The position numbers and the translations under genes are program-made. DNA of 64,000 nucleotides from Viscum album (lineage: Eukaryota > Streptophyta > Magnoliopsida > Santalales > Viscaceae): positions 1,396,206,688 to 1,396,270,687 of the forward strand of contig OY728131.1 of NCBI GenBank assembly GCA_963277665.1, given 5' to 3'. This document shows, piece after piece, positions 35,351-48,696 of this stretch. Under the pieces are notes generated by a model. That model saw nothing but the letters and a program-made list of their open reading frames with translations, did not search any database and was not told the DNA's origin. Numbering within the stretch: position 1 is the stretch's first letter; each line of letters begins with the position of its first letter.

Positions 35351-36424
35351 CAAAAAAACCTACCATAATAAACATAAAACAACTAGATAATGAAAATTGA
35401 TCGTGTCCTTTTATTATAACCCTAATAAATCCTATGTGAAATCCAGGGTTTATGTCACTGATAAATATAAATAACAATAAAATATCATTAAAACATTCTT
35501 GAGGAATATACCAATTCAATTTTGAAATCACTTGTTATTAAAAAAAATATGAAAACATAAATGAAATAATTTTCATTGAAAATAAAATTTTAAAAATTTA
35601 ATAGAATTTAAAAAAAATATTATACATGATAGTGGAAAAATCTGTTCATGTCATATAAGTTAAAAACATTACTTTCACATTATTGAAAAAAAGTTTAAAA
35701 ATATCCCCATTCAGAAAACAACATGAATATTACTTTTGAAAAAAATTGAAAAATTAAACAATGGGTGAAAATTACTTTTAAAATTCACATTATAATATTA
35801 AATAATATTTGGAAAAATATTTCATAAATTATGGATATAGAAGAACAAAATTTGACTTAGTAGAGAAATGAAGTCAATTTTCCATAAAAACATGTTTTTG
35901 TTTTATTGAGAAGATATGATGAGGAAAATGAAATGAAAAAAAATTATTTTCAAGTGAATACCAAGAAGAGAATAAAATTTCTAAGTATCTTTAGAATTAG
36001 ATCTTAATATTTAATCATTATATGTCAATTGTTAACAATCTGAATAAAAATGAAATTGTAACATAAAACTCTTACCTTATGTTTTACTAGCTTAAAAAAA
36101 CTCTAAAATCTTGTATAATAAAATAAAATTTATTATAATTCTATTAAAAAGTAATTTTTATATTTATAATATCATAAATAATCTCTTTATAAAATTTTAA
36201 CACCCCCTTTTATCCCCAATTCCTTATTAAAAACATCATTTTTGAGTGTTAATTGTTTTGTTTTTCATTAGTATTTCAGTTCAGTAGTTATAGTCCTTGT
36301 ACATTTATCTTGATCACCTAAAATAAAAGATATTAATAATGATATAAATAGAAAATATATTAATTATATACATATTTATAGTCATCCATAAAATTTATAG
36401 ATTGAAAAATTAACTACACTATTC

Positions 36425-36980
36425 ATGGAGATGGTAGGTTGTACATACGCATGAACGTTGTTTTCGTTTTTCGATGGATGGAATTAAAGAATGGTAAATA
36501 AAATTTCACCATTGGAGAATAAATATATTTTTATATATATCATATTTATTCATTAATTTTATCCTTATTACCATCTATGTGAAATATAAATGAAAAATTA
36601 ATCGCATCGCTTTGTGTATGTGGTAGTCCACACATACACACAAGTGATGTTATCATTTTCCAACATATTATAAGGTGAGAAGTTAGATGTTCTATTATAA
36701 TTAAAGAAGTATAATTATGTCATAAATATCATGAATAAATATTAAACTCATTATAATACCCATACAATATATATCGTGATCAAAAATGAATTATATTGCT
36801 ACGTGGAGATGGTAAGTCGTATGTACGCATTAACGATACATTTACTTGTCATTTGATAATAAATAGGGTGTATAATGGTGTTTTAATGATCATAATAACA
36901 TTTATGAATATTTATTATACTTAAATGTTATTTTATGATAAATAATATTGATTTATAGGTGATAAAAATATTATTAAGAA
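36425..36980 (-). repeat. Three ~185-bp tandem units carrying the conserved block, A2 5' LTR
   Basis: Conserved GGAGATGGTAGGTTGTACAT-type blocks begin near 36425, 36605 and 36798. The AT-rich tails between them also resemble each other (CATATTTATTCATTAA, then ACCCAT or ACCATC). This is a diverged three-unit tandem repeat. Confidence 0.6.
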
Positions 36981-38767
36981 AGTTATTGGTTATGGTGATT
37001 ACCTCATCTTTGAAATGACTCCTTTAAATATCCACTAAAGGGATCTAGGGTTGGACTTTTTCGAAGAAATTAGCCTATATAATATGTTTATATATTATTA
37101 GTAAAGAAATAGGAATATTTTTTTTGATCTATATGGTTAAAGGTTGCTTAAATAATTGAGGGGGGAGGTTCCCTTTTATAATTGAAATGAGGGGTACTTT
37201 TGGATTTTCTCAAAAGATTGAAATATAACAAATTAATTCTATTGTATAATTTCTCCAAATGGATAGATATTCAAAGATAAGGTGGGTCATATTTTTAATC
37301 CATTCATATAATAGAATTTATATATGTTTTGGAGTCATTTAAAATCTTATTATTTTTTTAATCCTTAGTTAAAAAATTTAAATTTTAACTACGATAACAA
37401 CTTTTTCAATATTAAAGGGTTTTATTTTTTACCTATATGGTTAAAATTAGCCCATAAATGGATATTTTCTGAAATTATTGAAAATATCATATCCAATTTG
37501 TCTTATTTAAAGTTTTTTTATGATTTTTAACATATATAGTAATATTCTATTTTGAAAAAATATCATTTCCGTTAATTTTGACACTATTAATTTAATTTGA
37601 CTTACAAGACATAAAGAAATAGTTGGGATTAGTATATAAAATTTTAAAAACATCATTAATATGTCTTATTAACCTATAAAGTTCATTTAAAAATATATCT
37701 TACACATATTAAATTACATGTACTATTTTCTAATTCATTTATTTTATTTGTCCATTAATTGAATAAATATTGATTTAGTATTGTGTAATAAATTGAGGTA
37801 ATTATTTAAGAACTAAAAATTATAAATAAATTAACTTCATAAATATAATTTTATTATTCACAAAATTACTATTAATATTTGATAATAAATGAGTTCTATC
37901 GCTATGTGAACACATAAATGATATCTAAAACAAACAAATTGGCAGTTTGTAACATTATTTGATTTAAGTAATATGTAAATAATTTTTAGGGAAAAGTTCA
38001 ATTAAACAAATAAATTTTGAGAGTAGGGTTCTGAGTGTAAAATTAAATTCAATCATTAATAATTATTCTGAATACTTATAGACTTATCACTTATTTTCAA
38101 TCCAGATTAACCTCATTTACCCTTTATTGAGGTGACAAATTTTATCATGGTTACTATTCATATTGATAAAAATTAAAAGTGGTCTATTTACCCAATTTGA
38201 AATTTTAGATTCTAAATATGTAATTAATTTAATATAATTCTATATCTATAAATTTTAAAAATTAAATTTAAATTATGTGCAAAAAATGTGATAAAACCCA
38301 CTTTTTAGAAAAAAAATATTTTAAAGCATAAAATTGGATTTATTCTTATTCTATGCCTAGAAACATATTTATTGAATATTTAAAATATTTAATGAATTAA
38401 ATAATATATAAATTTAATAAAAAAAATTAACTAATAGTGATTAATTTTATTTACTAGTATAAAAACTATAGTACATCCATAAAAACAATTTTTCAAAAAA
38501 ACATCACTTTTATTTTTAGATAATTTTCTTAATTATAATCATTTTATAGCTAATAAATTAATATTATGAATTTCCAGTCCATATATTTCTCATAACATAC
38601 TTACTACTATTGATACCCACCAATCCAACACCTAGGAGATAATGAAAACATTATATTTTAATAATATTACATGGTGTTCCTAAACCTGTTGTTGCATGTA
38701 ACACAATCTGTTGAAAAAAATAAATTATATAAAGAGAAATATTTCATTAAAATCTTAGGGTGTTTCA

Positions 38768-39288
38768 TCTATAGATACTTTTTTTAGATTAAGAACCAAA
38801 ATAAATAGGAAAATAAAGTATCGCAATATGAAATTAGGGTAGAAATAATATATTCAAATGAAAAGGTTTCAATATAATTATTTGAAAAAAAAAATCAAAC
38901 ACAATTAAGTTTAGATTTTTTTAGAAGTACACAAAAATTATTAACAAAAATTATTAACAAAAATCAATTACAAAAAAATATTTTTTTTCTGGTAACAATT
39001 TATCGAATTTTGAACGTGATAATAATTTAATCAGAATGTGAAAATCAATAATTTTAAATCCATTTAGATTAAATATAATTTAATCCAATACAATATGAAA
39101 TGTTGCTTGAGTATTTATCAAATACTTTTAAATTAATTAATTTTTGAAGAAAGGGATCATTATCATGATTTTTAGTTTTTTTAAAAATATAGGATACTTT
39201 TAATTCTCAATTTCCTATTGACCATGATTTACATTTATTTCTTCTTTGACATTGTGATAATTATATATTTCCCCTAGTAATTAAGCAA
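38768..39288. other. Unassigned spacer between A2 and copia remnant 2
   Basis: AT-rich with no motif. Contains a short direct repeat AAAATTATTAACAAAAATTA near 38934-38965. Confidence 0.4.
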
Positions 39289-40577
39289 TGTTGTTTCTAC
39301 CACTGGTTGTAATATTATTATTTTTGTTAAAATGAAGTCATATAAAGTTTTTTGAATTTTATATAGTTTATTGGAGTGATATAATATGTATTATGGAAAT
39401 AAAATATCATCACAAGAGTACAATAATCCCACCATAAATGAAGTTGAAATTTTGAAAATGCTAACGTCATTTATATAATTTACTGATTATTTTGTCGAAA
39501 TTATAAGACCTATTAATTTAAATATAATATATCATACTTTGTAATATTTTAGTTTCATGGTAGACTCCATAACATAGATACCACATTGAGAATAAGACAT
39601 GAGGAATTTTTAGTGGCTCCTGAATGAATTATTTAAAACATGAAGTGATAGATCACATTGTGAAGGATTTGTGGGTGGATTTTAGTGATTCTGTAATTTT
39701 GTTTCTCACATCATAAAATACATTTTGTTCTGTGAATACTTTAATAAATTAAAGTGATTAAAAGACTCCATCTATAATTTCCTACCATGAAAAATCTACA
39801 TGGCGTGATTTTTTAAGCCTTGAAATGGTTAGTGGTGATATAGAGTATACATCATGGAGCATTAAACTACATCATGACTCATCTAGAAGTTATAGTCAGC
39901 TGATGGAGAAAATGACCTGTCATGCCGTGAAGTAATATGTGATGTCATTATTTCAAGAAACAATATAACTAAAAAAGAATTGATGTTGATTCAGACACAT
40001 CAAGGTTTTGTGATTACATGATAAAATATTTACTTCCTATTTGATCATGATGGTGAAAATTAATATGAAGATTATATAATGGTTTTTTTGAATAATACGT
40101 TTTAAGTTTATTATAGTTACAATTTTTAATATTTAATTCAAATCTTTTATAGACATATTGTACTTTTCAGTGTATAAGAAGGATTATCACACACACACAA
40201 AAAGTAAAGTAATATATGAAGATCCATAAATAATGAAACTATAGTTAAGTTCATTGAATATCTATAATTATAACATTATATATAACTAATCATAATTACA
40301 TTGCAGATCGGTTTTGAATGAAATTATTTTTATGCGTATCACTCAAGATATAACATTAAAGACATAATATTCATAGAGAAAAAAAATTGTTATTTGGTGT
40401 TGAATCATGATTTATATCTTTTTTAGTATGAACAATATGTTAATTATATTTTTAAAATCCTCTTAAAAGTAGTGATTAAAAGAGAGGAAGAGGCCATATT
40501 CCTCGGATTACCAGTGATCTTATCATAAATCTTATAATCACATACTAGTGAAGTAATGGTTAATCATAATATCAATA
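39289..40577 (+). repeat. Copia 2 5' LTR
   Basis: Start placed at TGTTGTTTCTAC by alignment with TGTGGTGGATTG at 51246; end near ATCAATACATCA. The next bases, TTGATATGGGAACC, could be a decayed primer site (tRNA-Met type, 4 or more mismatches). Ends are approximate. Confidence 0.55.
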
Positions 40578-41010
40578 CATCATTGATATGGGAACCTTAT
40601 ATTTATCCCATTATGGGTGGACCAAGATAAATCCTGTGTTAATGCTCTTAATTACATTACATTTTCTTGTGCCTATGAGAAAATTCAAGGTGTCTTTGAC
40701 AATTCCAATACAAGATCAAATTTTTTTAAAAGATGAGAATAATTTTTTGTGGCACAATAATTCACCCCCCCCCCCCTCAGGGTGTACAATGAGACCACAT
40801 GTCATAATAAGGTGTATCATATCAAGGTTATTCAATGAATATATTCACCAAAATCTTATATCATAGATGATTGTGTGGATATAAAAGTAGTGGCTTTTTT
40901 AGGTGTGAAACTATCAGATTTGGATTAATGAGATGAGGTGACATTTATAATCACTTGGAGTAGAAATATTATTTATATAATTTCAATTAATATTTATTGA
41001 TATATACTTA
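40578..41010 (+). other. Left part of copia 2 interior
   Basis: No gag motif recognised. Contains a 12-C run at 40765-40776; the 92-codon frame across it (40588-40866) has a PPPP stretch from that run and looks incidental. Confidence 0.4.
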
Positions 41011-41240
41011 GAAGTTGAGGAGGCAGGCGCGCCTGCTCCCATTAAAATATAATAAAAAGTACAGTACACAAAAGATGGTCACTGGGAAACTCTACAATGG
41101 CGAGTATAAATCACTCCATCATGATCAGATTGGGTAAGACAATTACAATACTCAGGCCAAACAAAAGACCAACTCGAGCTGGCCTCCAAGATTGATCTCT
41201 TTGAGAGGGAATCCGCAACATGATTAGCCTCTGAAAAAAG
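41010..41240 (-). mobile_element. LINE tail: RNase H-like C-terminus, 5'-truncated
   Basis: The minus-strand frame ending at 41079 contains SEANHVADSLSKRS (about 41230-41190), the closing motif of the RNase H-like domain carried by plant L1-type LINEs (usual form REAN.VAD.LAK), then about 40 more residues to the stop. It has no internal stop. Local GC is higher than in its surroundings. Upstream homology stops near 41240, as expected of a 5'-truncated LINE copy. A short 3' region follows with a 14-bp perfect palindrome at 41023-41036. I saw no clear poly(A) or target duplication. A host RNase H-like pseudogene is the alternative. Confidence 0.6.
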
Positions 41241-41289
41241 TGTTTTAAGCATAAAAATAACAATATACATAAATATTGTATAAATATGA

Positions 41290-41838
41290 CTCAAATGAAA
41301 TTAATTAGATTAAATATATAGAAATTTTTCTTCTGTTACTAAAAAAAATTCAAATCCTTATGGGGGTTTTAAATTACATAATTTATTGTAATGAAATGAG
41401 AGTTCTACAAATGTCAATATTTTATACTCCTCTATGATAAATTCAATAAATTCACCCCATGAAAATTTTGTTATTTTGATTTAAAATATTAATTTATTTT
41501 ATAAAAAATCTAATATTGAAAAAAGAGATTATTTTCTAAAAGAGTTAAATAAATTTCATTTTTGAGAAAAAATATATTTTGAAACATATAATAGCTTTAC
41601 TAAAAATTAATTACTTATTTATCATTATATTTTAATTATATTAATCTATTATAGATTATTTGATAAATGTGTTTATTCCTATTCATAACTCCATGCTCAA
41701 CATCTTGGTTATAAAATTAATTTTTAAATAAGAATATATAGTATATTTCAGATCATTAAAACTCGATGTTTCTTGTAATGTATGCTGACAATGAAATTAA
41801 ATTTTAAAACATATTTCATAAAATCCCAGGGTGCTACA
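41290..41838 (-). repeat. A3 3' LTR fragment
   Basis: Starts TGTAGCACCCTGGG at 41838 beside the polypurine tract. ATAGTATATTTCAGATCATT and AAAACTCGATGTT align with the same part of the 5' LTR (about 48595-48630). Only ~550 bp remain, and the fragment abuts the LINE tail. Confidence 0.65.
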
Positions 41839-44257
41839 TTGTACCCCCTAAAACAATTATACCTCAAAATTTTAACATGATCTAGATTATCAAGGGTTTC
41901 ACATATGAAAATTATTTTGCAGAAAGATCACATCATAAAATGGTTGATAAGACTTCCTCTTCAAAAGGGGGAAATAGAAAATATCAAGGTCATCTACAAT
42001 AAAACATAACTACATTTCCAAATATGATTACACTATTGGGGAATTAAAATATGTACATGAATAGAAAAAACACTCAATTCCTAATATAGTGATAGGGAAC
42101 ATTGTTTATAGAAAATTAAAAACTAAAAAAGTATAAATTTGCGATTGGTGAAAAGGTCATTGATTCAATGAAAATGAAGGCAAAAAGGTAAACTTTTTGT
42201 CTCACGATCTTTTTCCAAAATATGAGGTAATTTTTAATATCAATATAGTGAAAATTAAAATAAATAATTAATTGATTTATTTTTATTTCCTAATAATAAT
42301 ATCATCCTTTGTTTATGCTTTGATCAATTTCAACCTCATCTCTTACTCAATTAAATAAATACGAATTTTCCTTTCCTGTATCACTAATGAATCACATGAT
42401 CCATTAAATTATTATAAGTCATTACTTCTATCTCTAGTTATCATCAAAACCAAAATGGTTAGAAGAAGTTATATAATATGGATATATTTTCAAATGATTA
42501 AACAATACATTAATTTCCAATACATCATCCAATGTTAATCATAAACTATTTCATAAATGGTGAACTATATGACCCTTCAAAAATGAAAAAAAATATATAT
42601 AAGGTCCCTAAACTTCCAAAACAAAGGGAACATTAATACCCCAAATATCATAAATTATCTCTTATCTTTCACATACCAAATATGTGAATACCTTAGTCGT
42701 ATATTCTAATAAAACATTGTAGTAACTTGAATTATCGTGAAACCTCAATGAAATATTACATGTTTACTAATTACTTCAATGAATGATAAATTATTTAATA
42801 TATTCCATAAATAAAAAAATACTAGAATCCATCAATTAATAAATAAACTACTTTTTCATCAAATCATTAATAAGTTCCAACGTCATCATTAATATCCATT
42901 TTACTTTACCCTGATCAATAATCTATATATCCCAACTAAACACCATTATCACAATATCAAGAACACATTGAGGGTTATATTTACCATAATCATGTGTATT
43001 TTATAATACATCACCTTGAAATTAAATGAATTTTCTAGTTCATTAGTATCATTCAACACATTATTTTAAATACTCAATGAAAACTTATATAGAAAAATTC
43101 TTATATAGTTCATGATTCATATAAAATGATTCTTTATTTCAAATACATAAAAACTTCATCCATTAAAATAAAATATTAAATCATTAAATAAGATTAATCA
43201 TATTATTCCTTAATACCTCCTTCCTTTCATATATAATTTTTAGTCTCTCCATCATCAGTAACAAAACATTTACTCATACATCCTTTTGGATCCAATTATG
43301 GGTCTTTCCCCCTAGGAAATCAATTTTCATAATGCCCATACCTTATAAATTTGGAAAATTAAACTACTGATGAGGCATTAGGGAAACCATTATTATTATC
43401 CATTTCATTAACATAACTTTTCATTTTTCATCTGAAATTAATTACCATGTTCGATTCTTTTCTACACATAAAACCTCTTCTCGTTGTGTTGAGAAATTAT
43501 CTTTAATGATTATTCCCAAATTATTAACTTATAGGAAACTAAATATTATTTATTCCATGATCTCTAAAAATAATAATATATCCATCTTTTATTTAGTGAG
43601 TGTGATAGTTAGATAAGGTGAATTTTTTTATCATATATCATGATAACAAGTTTGGTATGATCACAATATCCTTCATTCCAACCATAATCCCATTTGGTTT
43701 CTCATTAATAAATTTCCAGTAACATTCAATTGTAACCAAATTATTTCTATTTACCACCATTAACTAAATCTAAAATTATAGTTTGATTAATAATATTCAT
43801 AGTGGGAAATAACATTATCACAAAAAACAATTTCTATGATCTCTAAATCTGGACACCTTATTTTAAATCTATGAAACCATAGGTCTATCCAAGTTCATCT
43901 TTTTTCATTATATATTTAAATAATTTATAATGTTTTATAAAGTAAATTTGAATAAACAAAATCATATCCTAAGGGATTTTTAAACTAGGTGTCTAGCTAG
44001 GCTCATTGTTGTGTACTAAGTGATGATCGAATCTAGATCAGTGCATCCTTTTTTGAGTTATTAACCCTAGGTTCAACTATAATAGAGCCACATCCAGTTG
44101 TAATATCTAGATAGTGATATAAATACTAAGAAAACCAAACACCTTGATCTACCATAACATAGGACATTCTTCAATAAATAGGATTAACCCAAGGGTTCTC
44201 ATTAATGTTTTCTCATCCTAGTTTCCAATTGATAACTAAAACGTTCTATAATACTAA
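41839..44257 (-). other. A3 interior (gag-pol decayed beyond recognition)
   Basis: The polypurine tract TAGGGGGTACAA is at 41850-41839. About 43980-44246 resembles the A1 leader (TTCTCATCCTAGTTTCCAA against CACATCCTAGTTTACAA). A primer-like TTAGTATTATAGAAC sits at 44257-44243. Between these I find no gag, RT or integrase motif, although the size would fit a deleted or non-autonomous interior. Confidence 0.55.
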
Positions 44258-44849
44258 CTACAGAAACCCCAAATTTTTCATATATAGTTATTACATAAAA
44301 ATAGATAAATATTCATTATATAACAGTTAGATCCACTCCAGAATCATATAGGTCTAGTATATTTGGAAACTTGGATCAATAAAAAAGTAGTTCATAAATG
44401 TATCCCATTAATATCTTTATAATTAAAACTATTTATATATATATATCCTTATTAAAACCCTTCTTTATAACTTGGGTAAAGGAAACATAATAAAGGGTGA
44501 GCTTAGATACTCAGTATGGGTAAAAAGGAATATTTTAATGATTACATAGGAATAAAATGAGCATGAGGGTATGAGAACATGATCCTAACATTTTAAATTC
44601 ATACCCTATATTGAAATGATCGTAACCATGATTCATGTAGTATGTCTCGGTAGTTTATAAAATATGAATAATTAAGGGAATCAATGAACATAATCCATGA
44701 GATAATAACATATACATAGTAATGTTGAAAAAAATAAAAGCTTAAAACATTTTGAACATTTATAAATACAAATAGTTTCTCTAATTATGTTAATTAAATG
44801 TAATTAACTGTTCAAATATACTTATTTACATCAAATGGGTCCATTCAAA

Positions 44850-44995
44850 ACCTTATGGACATTAAACTAGGTTCCACATGTAACCTTATGGATATGAATG
44901 TCTGGTTATCATGTAAAATTATAGACATGAAATTCAGGTTGATGCATAAACATGTGGACATGAATTTGATTTTCACATATAACATATTTATGTCA
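44850..44995. repeat. 33-bp minisatellite, about four units, in A3 5' LTR
   Basis: Read on the plus strand it gives an 11-residue repeating frame, with an M/I/V-D-M/I word recurring every 11 codons (44855-44985). It is the family A 32-33 bp array and not a protein gene. Confidence 0.75.
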
Positions 44996-46740
44996 CGAGT
45001 TATCCATCATTATCCAATAAATATTAATTCTATATAATTCCAATACCACCCATCCTCTGTTATAATGTGATAACTGACCTTGGATATAACATTACATCCA
45101 TCATTTTTTATAACGTGACCATCATACATTGTTTATAACATAAAAAACCATTATATAATGAAAACCGTAGATATTTTTTCCATAATACAATATAATCACA
45201 TAACGACACTTTCAAAGAAAATGGGTTTCATAAAATTTTCACCAATTCATCATAGCATAACCCATGGAAAAGGAATGGGTTTCACCAACATATATCCACC
45301 ATAATCATAAACCATCCAAATAATGAATAAATGTTATTTCATTGGATTATGTACTTATAATATTTTATATAACATCAAATGATGTCATGTTATATGGAAA
45401 ATGATTTTGAAAGATAGATTGGAACATTTATTGAGCAAAATAACATTTCCACTTTGAAAATTAAATTTTTTAAACAAAAAGATCACAAAGCATCATGAAA
45501 AAATAATTTATCTAAAAATAACCATTGAAATTTATAAATAAAGATTTAAAACATAGAGATCTAATTATGAAATATAATATAGTTAATGTAGAACATGTTA
45601 AAAAATGTTCATTTCAAACATTGGTAAAAAAGAGTAAAAAATTAACTTATTTAGAAAATTATATGAACATTTATTTTCAAAAATTTAAAAATTAAAACAT
45701 GGGTAAAAATGATTTTTAAAAAGTATAATAGAGTAGTGAAAACATTTTTGAAGGTATTTTTAGAAAATATATACATGGAAGACAAATATTCATGATGGAG
45801 TAGAAAATAAATGTTGATTTTCCTTAAAAACATTATATTAGAATCTTGATTAAATAGTGAGGGGAAATAAAATATAAAACATGTATTTATAAATAAATAA
45901 CCATATTTTAAGAGAATTCCTGAGTCTATATGTATATAAATCATAAGATTTCATTATTGGTAACTTAACCATAATCATTCCCAGTAAACAATGAGACTGT
46001 ATCATATAACCTTTACCACATTGGTATATTTTCAATCAAAATACCAATAAAAGAAATAAAAATAGATGGATTTTTAAATCTGAATAAAATCCATTATAAT
46101 AATCCTAAAATATGTTAATGGTAAGTATATACACCCCAAACAATAATAATTGGGGAATATGGCATGTGTCTCACAAAAATAAAAGTGATACAAAAATCCT
46201 TTATTACTTTAGTAACATTAGAATCATAAAACCCATTAAATAAAAACATTAACTGAAACATTAAATATCATGAAAATAATTATATTCTTGATATAAAAAT
46301 TCAAAGGCATATTATATACACCACACAAAAGAATCGAGTGGTGAATACGACATTTGTCTCCCAAAAATTAAAGGGGGACTATAAATCCCTTACCTTAAGT
46401 ATCATATTAATTCTCACTCATTAGAAACTCATATATAGTGAATATAGGTTTATCAAATTTAATATTTAGAACCATAATAAAATATATAATACCATAAATT
46501 ATTTACTTATAAACTTTTAATAGTAATTTATTAATAATTGCTTGCTAAAATCTTGTTTCGGGGATTAATTACTTCGTTTTTCATGTATATTTTGGTTTGG
46601 TAGCTTCATTTAATTTAATTTTATCATGATTAAATAATATCAACAATTAAAATCATGATATAAATATAATATATATTCATTATATATATATTTTTTATGT
46701 TAATTCATAAAATCTTGAGATGGAAAAAGATTTACATTGT

Positions 46741-47150
46741 TCCTGGAGACGGTATGTCATACTTACATAAAAATGTGGTTTCTATTTTCTTGTTGGATGG
46801 AAGGAATGAAACATGAATATTAGTTAAAGATTATATAATCATTTTTATATCATATATATTCATTAAATATATCATAATTATCATCCCTAAAAAAATAAAA
46901 TTAGAAACATATCACATTAGTTTGTTGAGGCAGTAGTCCACGCATACGCACCAGTGACATTATTATTTTCCAAAAGATTGAAATGTAAGAAGTTAAATGT
47001 GATATTATATTTAAAAAAAATTATATATATTAAAAAAAGTTAAATATTAAAAAAATCATTATACCCAATCATGATAGACGGTGATGGTAAACATCTTACA
47101 TCGAATCACAAAGCAGTGGTTCGCCGTACACATGGTCAATGGTTTTATTT
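46741..47150 (-). repeat. Three conserved blocks at 180-bp spacing, A3 5' LTR
   Basis: CTGGAGACGGTATGTCATAC (46744), TTGAGGCAGTAGTCCACGCA with ACCAGTGACATT after it (46924), and CAGTGGTTCGCCGTACACAT (47114) occupy the same phase. The third is the most decayed. Confidence 0.6.
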
Positions 47151-48696
47151 CCCATTTGACATAGAAAGAGATATATTTAAGTTATGTTATTAACATAATA
47201 AAATATAAGTATATTGGGGATAATTTATTTATTATCTGATCATATTTAAATAATATTTTAAGGATCCTTAAGAAAAAAACAAAACACAAGGCTAATAATT
47301 TTACCTCTTCTTCGAAGATCCTATTGAGGTTTATACCTAAATCTTTATTAGGATGCTTTTCCAATCAGAATAAAGAATCTTGGATGTGGGGAATGAATTA
47401 AATAATGTATTTGAAATAAAAATTCATTAGAAATAATTATTTTTAATTGTTAATATGACAGCATATGTGAGGGATGGAATTTTATAAGTGGGGGAGAGAA
47501 CACACTTGGAATTTTTAAAAAGAAAAAGTTATACCCATATTTTATACATTCCAAATGTAAATTAAATGGATAATTACCAAACCATAGGTGATATATGATC
47601 TAAATATTCCCTAAAAATTTCAATTTTACTAGTTTTATGTCCTTTTAACCGTTTTTTAGTTTCACCACCGGTAAACCTATTTTCACCTAAACCGTGGTAA
47701 AATATTTTTATTATTTTCATTATTAATTATAACCAAAAATTAAGTTCAAATTATAATGTAATATAAATTTTGATGATTTAAAATATTTAATCCACTTTAC
47801 TAAAATATATTCATAGATCTATAACAATTTAATATAAAATTGAACCCATAGATGAAAATAAAAAACTCTTTTTCAATATATATATTTTTCAGGTATAAGA
47901 TGATATTATATAAATTTAATGAATAGTAATCATAATTATGAGAATTTAAATAAATAAAAATAATACATAATATATATATATATATATTATTTTAATAATT
48001 CCCCATTATAGTTTTTTTTCAATTATAAAAATATAGAATCATTATGCACTTTAATCATCTCTTAGAAAAATGTGTTTTAAGCCTAAAATAACTTACTTTA
48101 AAATATGATATAAAGATGAATAAAATTTAATTAATTGAGTTAAATATAACTAAATAGTATTTAGTATAATTTAAATAAAATTTAAATGATAATAGGACTT
48201 TTTAATTACTTATTTTATTATAATTAAATGTCAATTTTACATAAATAGTTTTTTACTATTCACTAAAAAATCAATATTTTCTATCAAATACAAACATTTA
48301 ATCATAGGTAAAATTTTAAATTCTGATTTCAAAATAGAATTTAATTTTTTCAAAAAATAATTACAAAAGTGGAAATAAATTAATTATATTATTTTCTCAT
48401 AGAGATCAAAAAAATCATTTTTATGAAAAATTTATCTTCATGCATATAAAGACTTTTGTTAAAAAAATAAATGCTTATTTATAAATACATTTTATATATA
48501 TATAAATATTAGGGTTTTTTCAATTTTTTAACTATAATCATAATTTCTATTTTAATATTTAGGTTACAATGTTCATGTTTAAATAATATATATATATAGT
48601 ATATTGGGGTTCATTAAAACTCGGTGTTGTGAATAACCCAAGCTATCGAAGATATTAAATGATAAAAAATATTTCCTAAAATAACAGTGTGTAACA

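Larger units (their letters stand above)
30194..38767 (-). mobile_element. Element A2: two family-A LTRs with almost no interior
   Basis: Two diverged direct copies of the family A LTR, about 30194-34408 and 34463-38767, are separated by only about 54 bp. That gap holds a degenerate polypurine stretch next to the first and a tRNA-Met-like primer site next to the second. The LTRs keep TATA boxes, donor-like sites, the ~180-bp spaced blocks and both minisatellites. No coding sequence remains. It is much older than A1, judging by LTR divergence seen by eye. Confidence 0.75.
34463..38767 (-). repeat. A2 5' LTR
   Basis: Starts near 38767 (TGAAACACCC) and ends TTTCTACA at 34463. TATAAAAG is at 37180-37173 and GATGAG|GTAATC near 37002. 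Three blocks with TGGTAG..GTACATACGCA-like cores lie at 36425, 36605 and 36798. A ~32-bp minisatellite is at 34975-35095 and a hairpin-type minisatellite at 35205-35350. Confidence 0.72.
41290..48696 (-). mobile_element. Element A3: Ty3/gypsy family A, 3' LTR truncated
   Basis: Read right to left: 5' LTR 48696-44258, degenerate primer site near 44257-44247, 2.4-kb interior, polypurine tract 41850-41839, and a 3' LTR fragment 41838 to about 41290. The pol end before the tract (TTTTGAGGTATAATTGTTTT) matches A1's pol end (ATTTCGAGGGAGAAATTC), giving the same family. The interior keeps leader sequence near its right end. The remaining interior shows no readable domain. Confidence 0.72.
44258..48696 (-). 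repeat. A3 5' LTR
   Basis: Ends GGGGTTTCTGTAG at 44258 and starts TGTTAC near 48696. TATAAAAT is at 47486-47479 and AAGAG|GTAAAA near 47304. Blocks lie at 46741, 46921 and 47101, exactly 180 bp apart. A 33-bp minisatellite is at 44850-44995 and the hairpin minisatellite at 45225-45300. The overlapping minus frames at 45651-46035 and 48579-48838 are LTR sequence, not genes. Confidence 0.72.

Noticed and set aside
40588..40866. 92-codon plus frame with a poly-proline stretch
   Set aside because: The prolines come from a 12-C homopolymer. No domain, and it lies in the decayed copia interior.
44855..45037. Repetitive 60-codon protein
   Set aside because: It is the translated 33-bp minisatellite of a family A LTR; other copies of the array are not open.
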